Position numbers and translations under genes: made by a program
Shown: one piece after another, positions 56,479 through 64,000 of the stretch
How the letters are laid out: the number at the start of each line of letters is the position of its first letter
How positions within the stretch are numbered: position 1 is the first letter of the stretch
The notes under the pieces: generated by a model
Told to the model about the DNA's origin: nothing
Database searches by the model: none
Seen by the model: only the letters and a program-made list of their open reading frames with translations
Assembly: GCA_963971225.1 (NCBI GenBank)
Contig: OZ020270.1
Span: forward strand, 22,827,689 to 22,891,688
DNA length: 64,000 nucleotides
DNA from: Melieria omissa
Taxonomy: Eukaryota; Arthropoda; Insecta; Diptera; Ulidiidae
Reading direction: 5' to 3'

Positions 56479-56851
56479 TGTTTAGACCAAATCTCTTTCA
56501 ATGTCTCCGCTAAAGCTGCACTTAGTGTAACAACTCTGAACTTTTTGTAAGCCGTTAGCAACAAAAGCTTTCGCTCTCTTGTTGCGCGGCAATCCAGGCC
56601 TCGGCCCTTTTCTCATTTTCTTTACTTCACTCACTTGATCATCCGACGTCAGTGAGGCAGCAGCATCAATAAAACCCTACAGCAAAATCCATCACCCGTT
56701 GCGTTTTTCTTCTTCACCGTTTTACTCGTGGTTGCTTCCGAACCGCGCACGTGAGTATCGAGCCATAATATCGTTTGGCTACTTGTTGCATTTTTCTAAT
56801 GGTATTTCGATTTCCTTCTTTCTAATATCGTGCCGACAACTCCCAACATTC
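56479..56851 (+). repeat. 5' LTR of BEL/Pao element 2
   Basis: The start is fixed by comparison with 63681. The end is placed just before the PBS at 56852 and may be a few bases earlier, because CCAACA at 56843-56848 gives a TG...CA boundary. Confidence 0.82.
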
Positions 56852-56865
56852 TGGTCCTTCGAGCC
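56852..56865 (+). promoter_or_regulatory. Primer binding site of BEL/Pao element 2
   Basis: TGGTCCTTCGAGCC is identical to the PBS of element 1 at 23492. Confidence 0.8.
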
Positions 56866-56879
56866 GGATATCGTACGCG

Positions 56880-57005
56880 CATTCTCGATCTTCGTCCACG
56901 CACTTGGGATTTTGTCCACGAACTTCGGATATTCGTCCACGCACTCCGGATCTTTGTCCACCCATTCCGGATCTTCGTCCGCGCACTCCGGATTTCTCGT
57001 CCATA
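56880..57005 (+). repeat. Minisatellite in the BEL/Pao 2 leader
   Basis: Five to six imperfect units of about 22 bp with the core TCGTCCACGCACTCCGGAT follow closely after the PBS. Confidence 0.82.
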
Positions 57006-58043
57006 CACTGCTGCCTACACTCCTGCGTTCTCCCTCAATATCTTCTGGTGGGACTTAACATCTTCTCGCGATCATCAACCAACATATTGTGCATGGGTTT
57101 TTCATCATCCTCATCTCTATTACAAGCTATCACAGGTGCGTTGAACCGATATTTGCATATTACAAAAGTTGATTTATTGAGCATATAGTGTGTTTTGTTG
57201 TACCTGCTGTAAGGTTCGCGTGTTTACATAATTTTTCTAACAAACAAAACCCAAAATCGCGAGTGTAAAAACAAAAAAAAAAACAAAACGCTTTTCTTAT
57301 GTGTCGAAAATACATAAGAAAATAACAACAACGTTTTTGACTAAACTTGGCGCAAAATTAATTACATATTTTTAGTTCTCTCGGGTTCCGTTAACGAACC
57401 AGCTAGTTATATATATACACGGTTATATATATATTCATACATTTACATATCGGTTAACGGATTCAAACTGCCTTTCATATAAAATACCTTTTAGCATCGC
57501 GCATATCACGCGACCCTGTATTCGGTAAACTCAGTGCTACGTTGTCGCGACTTGGCTTTTCTTCTCTATTTCTCTTGTACGTGCACATCCGTAGTGCAAC
57601 AACAACCACTAGTGCATATGTACATAGCTGCCAAGCAAAACAATTGCTGGTACGTACATACGAAAGTAAAGGCACAAGTAGGCCTTGCGCGAATACATTT
57701 TTTTTGGCATTTCGGCATTCGTTTCTGCATTGTGCACCTTCTATTGAAGTACGAGGTGACACACAAAACTATAAATTTTTTAAATTCAATTCTTTGCGTA
57801 ACGCAAATTACTTGTGATACCGATTAACTGCATTTATACTTTTGAAGTGCATAAGCGAAATCTTGTAACAATCCATAATAAAGCAAGCGTTGAGTTAATT
57901 TTCTACTGTTTTCCTTTTTATATCTCGTGTCGCACATTTTTTACTTCTCTCTTTCGCATTTCACCTTTGTTGCGCTAAGGTGAAAAAGTTTGGGCTACTT
58001 CGATTTTACTTTTTTGATTTTGATTTCGTCCATTCAAATCGAA
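57006..58043 (+). other. BEL/Pao 2 leader
   Basis: No credible coding region. It leads to the gag ATG at 58044. Confidence 0.65.
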
Positions 58044-60164
58044 ATGGCCAAACTTGACGATTTCACCCGTGCTTCTGATCGCGTTTTTGAATTTGAAAAT
58101 GCCTTTACGGAAACTCCATCAAGTAGTCATAGCAAATTCACTTTAGAAATTCAAAGCTCCGAGCTAAAGGAGTTGTGGGCTACCGTGAAAGTTCAATATG
58201 AAAAATGTCAAATATCGTTTGGATCGCAAACGAAAAGAAATGCTGATGATATCGCTGTCGTTACTGCGAAATATCACAGCACGTATCGCACCTACGTTTC
58301 ATGTTTAGCGACAATTAACGAAAAAATTCACGACTTCGATCTCGCTTCATCTTGTCCTCGTCATACATCCACTCTCGATAGTTCTGCTTTATCAGAACCT
58401 ATTTTAAACAATAATATCGCACTTCCGCCTTGTGATACTGACGGTTTTCAAGGTGACTATACGTCTTGGCCAACTTTCCGCGATTTGTTTACAGCCATCT
58501 ATATCAGGAACAATCGCTTAACTAATGTTGAAAAACTGTATCACCTCATTCAGAAAACAAGTGGAGAAGTGAGAGAAATAGTGCGAAGGTCCCCTTTGAC
58601 CAATGACGGTTTCGAGCTCGCTTGGAAAAATTTAGACCAAGCCTTTAATAATAAACGAATTTTAGTTAATGCTCAAATTAAACTTCTTTTTGACTTACCA
58701 GCTCTTTCTTCTGAAACTGGTTCTGGGCTTAAGAGTTTGCAACGCGGCATTAATCATTGTTTGAATTCGCTGAAATTATACGACGTTAATACTTCCGATT
58801 GGGATCCAATCATTGTTTATATGTGTATGCAGCGTTTACCTCAACGCACTATTGCTTTTTGGGAGCAAGGTGTTAAAGACAAATCGGCTTTGCCAAAGTG
58901 GTGCGAACTTGACGAGTTTCTTACTACGCGATACCGAACTCTCGAATGCGTCGATGAGTTAAAGACTTCTACTTTCAACAAATCAAATTCGAACAGACCG
59001 GCATCTAGCGAGGTTAGCGGTTCTAAACGACTTACACATACTTTTCATGCGAATGTGGTTGATTCAAGCTGTGTTCTTTGCAAGCAACCACACATATTGC
59101 GCAATTGTAAACATTTTCTTAACATGCAAGTTTGCGATCGGTTCTCCAGTGTTAAGCGTTTTCAGTGCTGTTTAAACTGCCTATCGAAAGGCCATCAATT
59201 GAAGGATTGTAAAAGCGCCTACAATTGTTCCGTATGTCATCACCGCCATCACACGTTGTTACATCGCGAATCACCTTCTTCTACGAAGACTCAGTCGGGA
59301 TTACGTCCAACTAACACTACTTCTACTACTTCTATAGTGGCTGCGTCGTCCGAGTTACGCTCCACCGCGCCAGGATTTCAACCTTCGAGTGCTTCTTCGG
59401 GGCTTCGCTCCAATCAGCCTTCTACTTCTTCCGTAGCTCAAACGAGTGAGCATCATAGCTTCCATCAAAAAATACAGTCCACTACTAATACATTTTCGAA
59501 TAGTGATTCTCCGAATCTTGCGTTTCCTCGAAACCAACGAGTACTTTTAGGTACAGCGCAAATCTATATTTGCCATTTGAATACCAATTATGCTGCTAGG
59601 GCTTTAATTGATCCAGGATCAGAAGCATCTTTCATTTCGGATCGCCTTCGTAAATTGATTAACTTGCCTACGTTTGCTACACAAGCCAGCATATCTGGGG
59701 TTAATCAATCGTTTTCTGCAAGCGCTAATCGACTTAGCTCATTTGTTCTCGGATCACCTACGGATCCAAACGTGAAAATCGAAGCCCTCGCCTTCGTACT
59801 TCCGCAAATCACCGGAAATTTGCCATCCTGTACAGTCGATTCAGGACTACGTCATAAACTACCGAATCTTAATTGGGCAGACGGAGACTTTTGGAGGACT
59901 TCCGCCATAGACGTACTTATCGGCGCCGACTTGTACCCACAGGTGGTGCCCCATGGAATTCATCGCAATCTACTCGAAAGTCTGACAGCTCAGCAAACCG
60001 TTTTCGGATGGACTCTTACTGGCCCCATTCCGGATTCCGAAGTCAGGTGTTTTACAACGAAGGTGGACATCTCAACGGATTCTGGGTTGGACACAATTCT
60101 TTCTCGCTTTTGGGAAATTGAAGAACCCCCTAGGAAACGGATTCTATCGGAAGCTCAATGGTGA
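58044..60164 (+). CDS. BEL/Pao 2 Gag and protease region
   Basis: The ATG at 58044 (MAKLDDFTRASDRVF) is preferred over one 54 bases upstream, which would add a hydrophobic stretch not seen in element 1. Domains: Gag DUF1759-like (LPPCDTDGFQGDYTSWPTF); three zinc knuckles (CVLCKQPHILRNC, CCLNCLSKGHQLKDC, CSVCHHRHHTLLH); and DUF1758 retropepsin-like (ARALIDPGSEASFIS), ending with IDVLIGADLYP and TVFGWTLTGP. The frame ends 60164 after WEIEE, where element 1 continues without a break into RT, so a frameshift separates it from pol. Confidence 0.88.
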   Translation: MAKLDDFTRASDRVFEFENAFTETPSSSHSKFTLEIQSSELKELWATVKVQYEKCQISFGSQTKRNADDIAVVTAKYHSTYRTYVSCLATINEKIHDFDLASSCPRHTSTLDSSALSEPILNNNIALPPCDTDGFQGDYTSWPTFRDLFTAIYIRNNRLTNVEKLYHLIQKTSGEVREIVRRSPLTNDGFELAWKNLDQAFNNKRILVNAQIKLLFDLPALSSETGSGLKSLQRGINHCLNSLKLYDVNTSDWDPIIVYMCMQRLPQRTIAFWEQGVKDKSALPKWCELDEFLTTRYRTLECVDELKTSTFNKSNSNRPASSEVSGSKRLTHTFHANVVDSSCVLCKQPHILRNCKHFLNMQVCDRFSSVKRFQCCLNCLSKGHQLKDCKSAYNCSVCHHRHHTLLHRESPSSTKTQSGLRPTNTTSTTSIVAASSELRSTAPGFQPSSASSGLRSNQPSTSSVAQTSEHHSFHQKIQSTTNTFSNSDSPNLAFPRNQRVLLGTAQIYICHLNTNYAARALIDPGSEASFISDRLRKLINLPTFATQASISGVNQSFSASANRLSSFVLGSPTDPNVKIEALAFVLPQITGNLPSCTVDSGLRHKLPNLNWADGDFWRTSAIDVLIGADLYPQVVPHGIHRNLLESLTAQQTVFGWTLTGPIPDSEVRCFTTKVDISTDSGLDTILSRFWEIEEPPRKRILSEAQW

Positions 60165-62067
60165 GGACCACTACATGGCTACTACTCGGCGGAATGAAGA
60201 TGGGAGATACATTGTCTCTCTTCCCTTTAAAGTTAATTATCCTAACGAACTTTGCTTGGGAGATTCTCGAAATAGTGCTTTACGGCAGTTCCTTCGGAAT
60301 GAAGCTTCGCTTCTTAAAAAACCCGAATTCAAAGTTCTTTATGACCAGGTAGTTGACGAATACTTGCAGTTATCGCATATGAAGTTAGTCGGTCCGCCTT
60401 CAAATCAGAGTTTGGTCACATATTGTTATCTTCCGCATCATGCTGTCATTAAACCAGAAAGTCTTACAACAAAACTTCGTGTTGTTTTTAACGCTTCAAA
60501 TAAAACTTCCAATGGTAATAGTTTGAATGATGTGTTGTACGTCGGTCCGGTGCTACAGTCTGACTTAGTTTTACTTCTCCTAAGATGGAGACTTTTTCGA
60601 TTTGTTTTCAATAGTGATATTCAAAAAATGTATCGACAAATTCTTGTCGACCCAAGGCATCGTCCATTCCAACGCATTCTACATCGCTCTTCTACTGATG
60701 TGGAAGTCTCGGATTACGAATTACAAACGGTAACCTTTGGCGTCAACTGCGCACCATATCTGGCGATTCGCACTCTCCTTCAACTTGCAGCCGATTCTCA
60801 AGACACTTCTCCCCTTGCCGCACATATTCTCCGACGATCCATGTATGTTGACGATGTTCTCGCCGGTGCGCATGATTTGCCTTCTGCTATAAAGGACCGG
60901 AATGAACTTATTGACACTTTACATGGTGCTGGACTTTCCTTAAGAAACTGGACTTCAAATCGCAAAGAAATTCTAGTGGACCTTCCGAAAGAGCACCTAT
61001 TAAAGGAAGACTTCTTAAGCTTTGAAGATTCCAGTTCTACAAAGGCTTTAGGGGTACGTTGGAACGCTTGTACTGATAATTTCTATTTCAAGGTTCCTGC
61101 TATTGAGCGAAAGGATTCGCACACCAAAAGGGAACTTCTCTCCATGATTGCCAAATTGTTTGACCCGGTCGGATGGCTTGCACCTGTAGTTATTGTTGCC
61201 AAAAATTTAATGCAACTGGTCTGGCTTGAGAACATAGGCTGGGATGATTGCCTTTCTGAGCCCATTGAAAGAAAATGGCAGAAATTTTTGGATGGATATA
61301 TGGATATCAACCTGATTCAAATACCACGCTGGGTGAATTATTCTTTGCAAGACCAAGTTCAAATTCATGCTTTCTCCGATGCTTCCGAGAAAGCATACGG
61401 GGCGGTGATCTTCATTCGCGTACGTAAATCGCCTACTAGTTTCTGCTCCCACTTGCTTACGTCAAAAACAAAAGTCGCTCCAGTCAAAACTGTCTCGTTG
61501 CCAAGACTAGAATTATGCGGTGCAGTGCTCCTATGTGACATGCTGGATTCTCTTCTATCCGAACTTGATATAAAAGTTCACGATGTCTTCTGTTGGACTG
61601 ATTCAACAATTGTTTTATCATGGCTACTAAAAACACCATCTACATGGACTACCTTTGTTGCTAAGAACTTTGTTGGTGCCTCTAAAGCTTTCAAAAAGGA
61701 TTTTAAAGCATTTCTAAAGCAGTTTCGTGATTCCTTTTCCAATCACTTTTCCCATCAGCCTGTTGAATGGAATTTTATTCCTGCTGGGTCGCCTCATATG
61801 GGTGGCTTATGGGAAGCGGGAGTTAAAAGTTTCAAACTCCATTTTCGTAAAATGGCTCTTCCTCATAAATACACATTCGAGGAACTATCAACAGTTTTAT
61901 CTCGTATTGAAGCGTGTTTAAATTCTCGACCTATTAGTCCTATGTCAGAAAACCCTGTGGATGTATCTGCCTTGACTCCGGGTCACTTCCTTATTGGGTC
62001 TCCACTTCTGGGTCCCCCAGAGCCAGTTATTTCTGATATAAGCGCGAGAAATAGATGGGAAAAATGA
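60118..62067 (+). pseudogene. BEL/Pao 2 Pol with integrase core deleted
   Basis: It has a complete RT (TKLRVVFNAS; active site YVDDVLAG) and RNase H (AFSDASEKAYG; WTDSTIVLSWL). At about 61661-61667 TWTTFVA is fused directly to KNFVGASKAF. Compared with element 1 this removes roughly 350 residues: the end of RNase H, the integrase zinc domain and the first two catalytic aspartates. The last catalytic region ([14 protein letters not shown]) and the linker TPGHFLIGSPLLGPPEP remain. The frame stops at 62067 because an A-run is one base short. Confidence 0.87.
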
Positions 62068-62339
62068 AAGCTTTGGGTCAACAGATCGCCTTAAGATGGA
62101 AAGAAGAGTATCTTAAAGAAATGCATAGGCGATACAAATGGAAATATCCATCGCGCGATCTTGCTGTTGACGATTTAGTTGTTGTTAGTCAAGAAAATCT
62201 TCCCCCTACTGCGTGGCGGTTGGGAAGAATTCTTCGAGTATATCCCGGTAGCGATAAACGCGTCCGCGTCGCCGATATTAAAACCGAACGAGGAATAATT
62301 ACGCGGTCCATTACGAAATTAATCGTCTTATCTGACTAG
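62055..62339 (+). pseudogene. BEL/Pao 2 Pol C-terminal region, first copy
   Basis: It encodes RWKEEYLKEMHRRYKWKYPS, then LPPTAWRLGRILRVYPG and IKTERGIITRSITKLIVLSD: the DUF5641-like C-terminus that also ends element 1 Pol. It is out of frame with the preceding pol by one base. Confidence 0.83.
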
Positions 62340-62367
62340 ACCTTCCACCATTTCTATATGGGAAAAA

Positions 62368-62643
62368 ATGAAAGCTTTGGGTCAACAGATCGCCTTAAGA
62401 TGGAAAGAAGAGTATCTTAAAGAAATGCATAGGCGATACAAATGGAAATATCCATCGCACGATCTTGCTGTTGACGATTTAGTTGTTGTTAGTCAAGAAA
62501 ATCTTCCCCCTACTGCGTGGCGGTTGGGAAGAATTCTTCGAGTATATCCCGGTAGCGATAAACGCGTCCGCGTCGCCGATATTAAAACCGAACGAGGAAT
62601 AATTACGCGGTCCATTACGAAATTAATCGTCTTATCTGACTAG
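62368..62643 (+). pseudogene. BEL/Pao 2 Pol C-terminal region, second copy
   Basis: This duplicate of 62064-62339 has a single residue change (KYPSHD for KYPSRD). It has no start signal of its own and is probably a by-product of the tandem duplication. Confidence 0.8.
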
Positions 62644-62662
62644 ACCTTCCACCATTTCTTAA

Positions 62663-62691
62663 CAATTTTGTTATCCTAATCATAGGTCGCC
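62663..62691 (+). promoter_or_regulatory. Putative splice acceptor before accessory frame 2
   Basis: TTGTTATCCTAATCATAG (62669-62686) combines a branch-like CTAAT with a TAG acceptor, six bases before the ATG at 62692. It occupies the same position as the acceptor in element 1. Confidence 0.5.
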
Positions 62692-63447
62692 ATGAGTGAT
62701 AACGTTTCATCGACTCCTCTCGATAACAACAAAAGATGCAGATTATGCCAACGCACTCATCCTCTACGCTTCTGTAAAAAGTTACTTTCGATGAACTTAG
62801 AAAAGCGATTACGGGTCATATTGTTGCATCGTTATTGCTCTAGATGTTTGGCACATTCACACATAGCGAAACACTGCACTAGCAAGATGGTTTGCAAATA
62901 TTGTCAGCGTCATCATAATACGCTTCTCCACGCGAATGAACGTCTAATTATTCAACGTGAAGCTCGTCCTTTCGCTACGAGTGCTTCCGTTCAACGTGTC
63001 ACCGTCCTTTTTCCGACGGCCTCCGTCTTCATACGCGTCCGTGCCGCCAGCTATCCTGCTCGAATCCTTATAGATTCTTGCTGCTGCACCAGTCGCATCT
63101 CGTCGTCCATGGTACGCCAGCTGCATCTTCCAGTTTCCAAGGTTGATCTTCATCACTTTTGCCGAGTCACCTTGGTCTCGCGTCATGATTCATCTCAGCG
63201 CATCGACGTGCATGCCAAGATCGAACAAACGCTCGCCTTTAAAACTCCGCTGGAAGACATTGACGGGCGAGTAGCGGACCGTTTTTCGAATTTATGCCTT
63301 GCGGATCCTTATTTTTATCGATCCACCGCCGTCTCGCTCATCCTTGGCTCAGAGATCTACCACAAGATCATCAGATCTGGATTCATTTGTAACCCTGGCA
63401 TACCACAGGATTCTATTTTTGGATGGGTCCTTTCAGGCCCATGTTAA
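62692..63447 (+). CDS. Accessory zinc-knuckle plus protease-like protein of BEL/Pao 2
   Basis: The 251-residue frame lies between pol and the 3' LTR. Residues 16-80 hold the same three knuckles as Gag (CRLCQRTHPLRFC, CSRCLAHSHIAKHC, CKYCQRHHNTLLH). Residues about 105-250 follow the Gag DUF1758 protease plan, from ASVFIRVRAASYPARILID to SLILGSEIYHKII and a final SIFGWVLSGPC. Where Gag has ALIDPGSEAS, this protein reads ILIDSCCCTS, so the D-x-G-S active-site pattern is lost although the aspartate stays. It is probably a diverged, catalytically dead or altered duplicate of the nucleocapsid-protease module. Sequence differs widely from Gag, so the duplication is old. Confidence 0.78.
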   Translation: MSDNVSSTPLDNNKRCRLCQRTHPLRFCKKLLSMNLEKRLRVILLHRYCSRCLAHSHIAKHCTSKMVCKYCQRHHNTLLHANERLIIQREARPFATSASVQRVTVLFPTASVFIRVRAASYPARILIDSCCCTSRISSSMVRQLHLPVSKVDLHHFCRVTLVSRHDSSQRIDVHAKIEQTLAFKTPLEDIDGRVADRFSNLCLADPYFYRSTAVSLILGSEIYHKIIRSGFICNPGIPQDSIFGWVLSGPC

Positions 63448-63680
63448 CAAACCGTTTATATGGATCCTTTTTGATCCTGATTTTAAAAAATTATTTACAA
63501 TCAGACGTTTATAATTTGAAATGCTCAATGAATTAACTCTTATATCGGTTATCAACGCCTAGTTATTAAGTTAATATGTATGAATTTGAAATTGAACTGA
63601 AATGTATTCCATCCACAAATCATTATTTCTTGTTTTTTTTCGTAATTTTGCAGCGCGAGACACTGCAAGAGTGGCGGCAA
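63448..63680 (+). other. BEL/Pao 2 3' untranslated region
   Basis: AT-rich and non-coding. GAGAGTGGCGGCAA-like sequence just before the LTR (about 63668-63680) may serve as the polypurine tract. Confidence 0.55.
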
Positions 63681-64000
63681 TGTTTAGACCAAATCTCTTT
63701 CAATGTCTCCGCTAAAGCTGCACTTAGTGTAACAACTCTGAACTTTTTGTAAGCCGTTAGCAACAAAAGCTTTCGCTCTCTTGTTGCGCGGCAATCCAGG
63801 CCTCGGCCCTTTTCTCATTTTCTTTACTTCACTCACTTGATCATCCGACGTCAGCGAGGCAGCAGCATCAATAAAACCCTACAGCAAAATCCATCACCCG
63901 TTGCGTTTTTCTTCTTCACCGTTTTACTCGTGGTTGCTTCCGAACCGCGCACGTGAGTATCGAGCCATAATATCGTTTGGCTACTTGTTGCATTTTTTCT
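63681..64000 (+). repeat. 3' LTR of BEL/Pao element 2, partial
   Basis: It repeats 56479 onward for 320 bases, then the window ends. One substitution (GTCAGCGAGG for GTCAGTGAGG) and one extra T near the end separate the copies. Confidence 0.93.

Larger units (their letters stand above)
62055..62662 (+). repeat. 304-bp tandem duplication of the pol 3' end
   Basis: The word ATGAAAGCTTTGGGTCAACA starts at 62064 and again at 62368, and the sequence between repeats once with about two differences. The second copy has six As where the first has five. Confidence 0.92.
56479..64000 (+). mobile_element. BEL/Pao LTR retrotransposon 2, damaged, runs off window
   Basis: The left LTR starts TGTTTAGACC at 56479, and the right LTR starts with the same sequence at 63681 and is cut by the window end. 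Between them lie a PBS identical to element 1, a leader with a minisatellite, gag-protease, a pol with a large deletion, a 304-bp tandem duplication and an accessory frame. The compared LTR parts differ by one substitution and one T-run length. Confidence 0.93.

Noticed and set aside
57990..58043. Gag of BEL/Pao 2 starting at the first ATG (57990)
   Set aside because: The extra 18 residues are hydrophobic and have no counterpart in element 1; the ATG at 58044 gives a Gag-like start.

Overview
The window looks like dipteran nuclear DNA, probably from a tephritid-type fruit fly. That assignment is an inference from the mix of transposable elements, the AT-rich spacers, the short introns with GT...AG borders and the absence of any bacterial operon structure. 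No ordinary intact host gene is visible. Almost everything recognisable is a mobile element, and many of them are nested inside one another.

Layout. 448-6174: a Gypsy-type LTR retrotransposon on the minus strand, with two 475-bp LTRs and a frameshifted gag-pol. 6186-7606: two hAT-like non-autonomous elements placed end to end and sharing the 8-bp target site GTATAGAG, which occurs three times. 7884-13660: 5'-truncated non-LTR retrotransposon pieces (one R1/I-like, two Jockey-like, one unassigned) and a tRNA-derived SINE. 14782-18408: terminal-inverted-repeat elements, two of them bounded by TTAA (piggyBac-like). 19535-22475: a nearly complete CR1-like ORF2 element with a poly(A) tail. 22554-35728: a decayed multi-exon gene (C2H2 fingers, then a SAM-like segment, then three clean exons) split by an 11.2-kb BEL/Pao element at 23243-34489. 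That element has an open 1788-codon gag-pol, and its leader carries a hAT element (25183-27723). 35719-38240: a long hairpin, a 148-bp tandem array, palindromic repeats and a TIR element. 38966-56478: a cluster of elements whose ends read CCAAAGAATATGAAG, in both orientations, containing an RTE retrotransposon, piggyBac-like, pogo-like, Tc1-like, hAT and mariner insertions. 56479 to the window end: a second, damaged BEL/Pao element.

Because two related segments (39178-39711 plus 47430-47682, and the reverse complement of about 50945-51096 plus 53529-54137) lie in the same window, each serves as an empty-site control for insertions in the other. This supports the RTE insertion and two TTAA insertions directly. 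In another repeat pair (40719-44477 and 54144-56478), two unrelated Tc1-type elements occupy the same TA dinucleotide.

The most interesting system is a third reading frame in both BEL/Pao elements, downstream of pol and just inside the 3' LTR. In each, a good splice acceptor precedes the ATG, and the protein repeats the three zinc knuckles of Gag. In the second element it also repeats the retropepsin-like region, with the catalytic motif changed. This looks like a spliced accessory protein built from a duplicated nucleocapsid(-protease) module.
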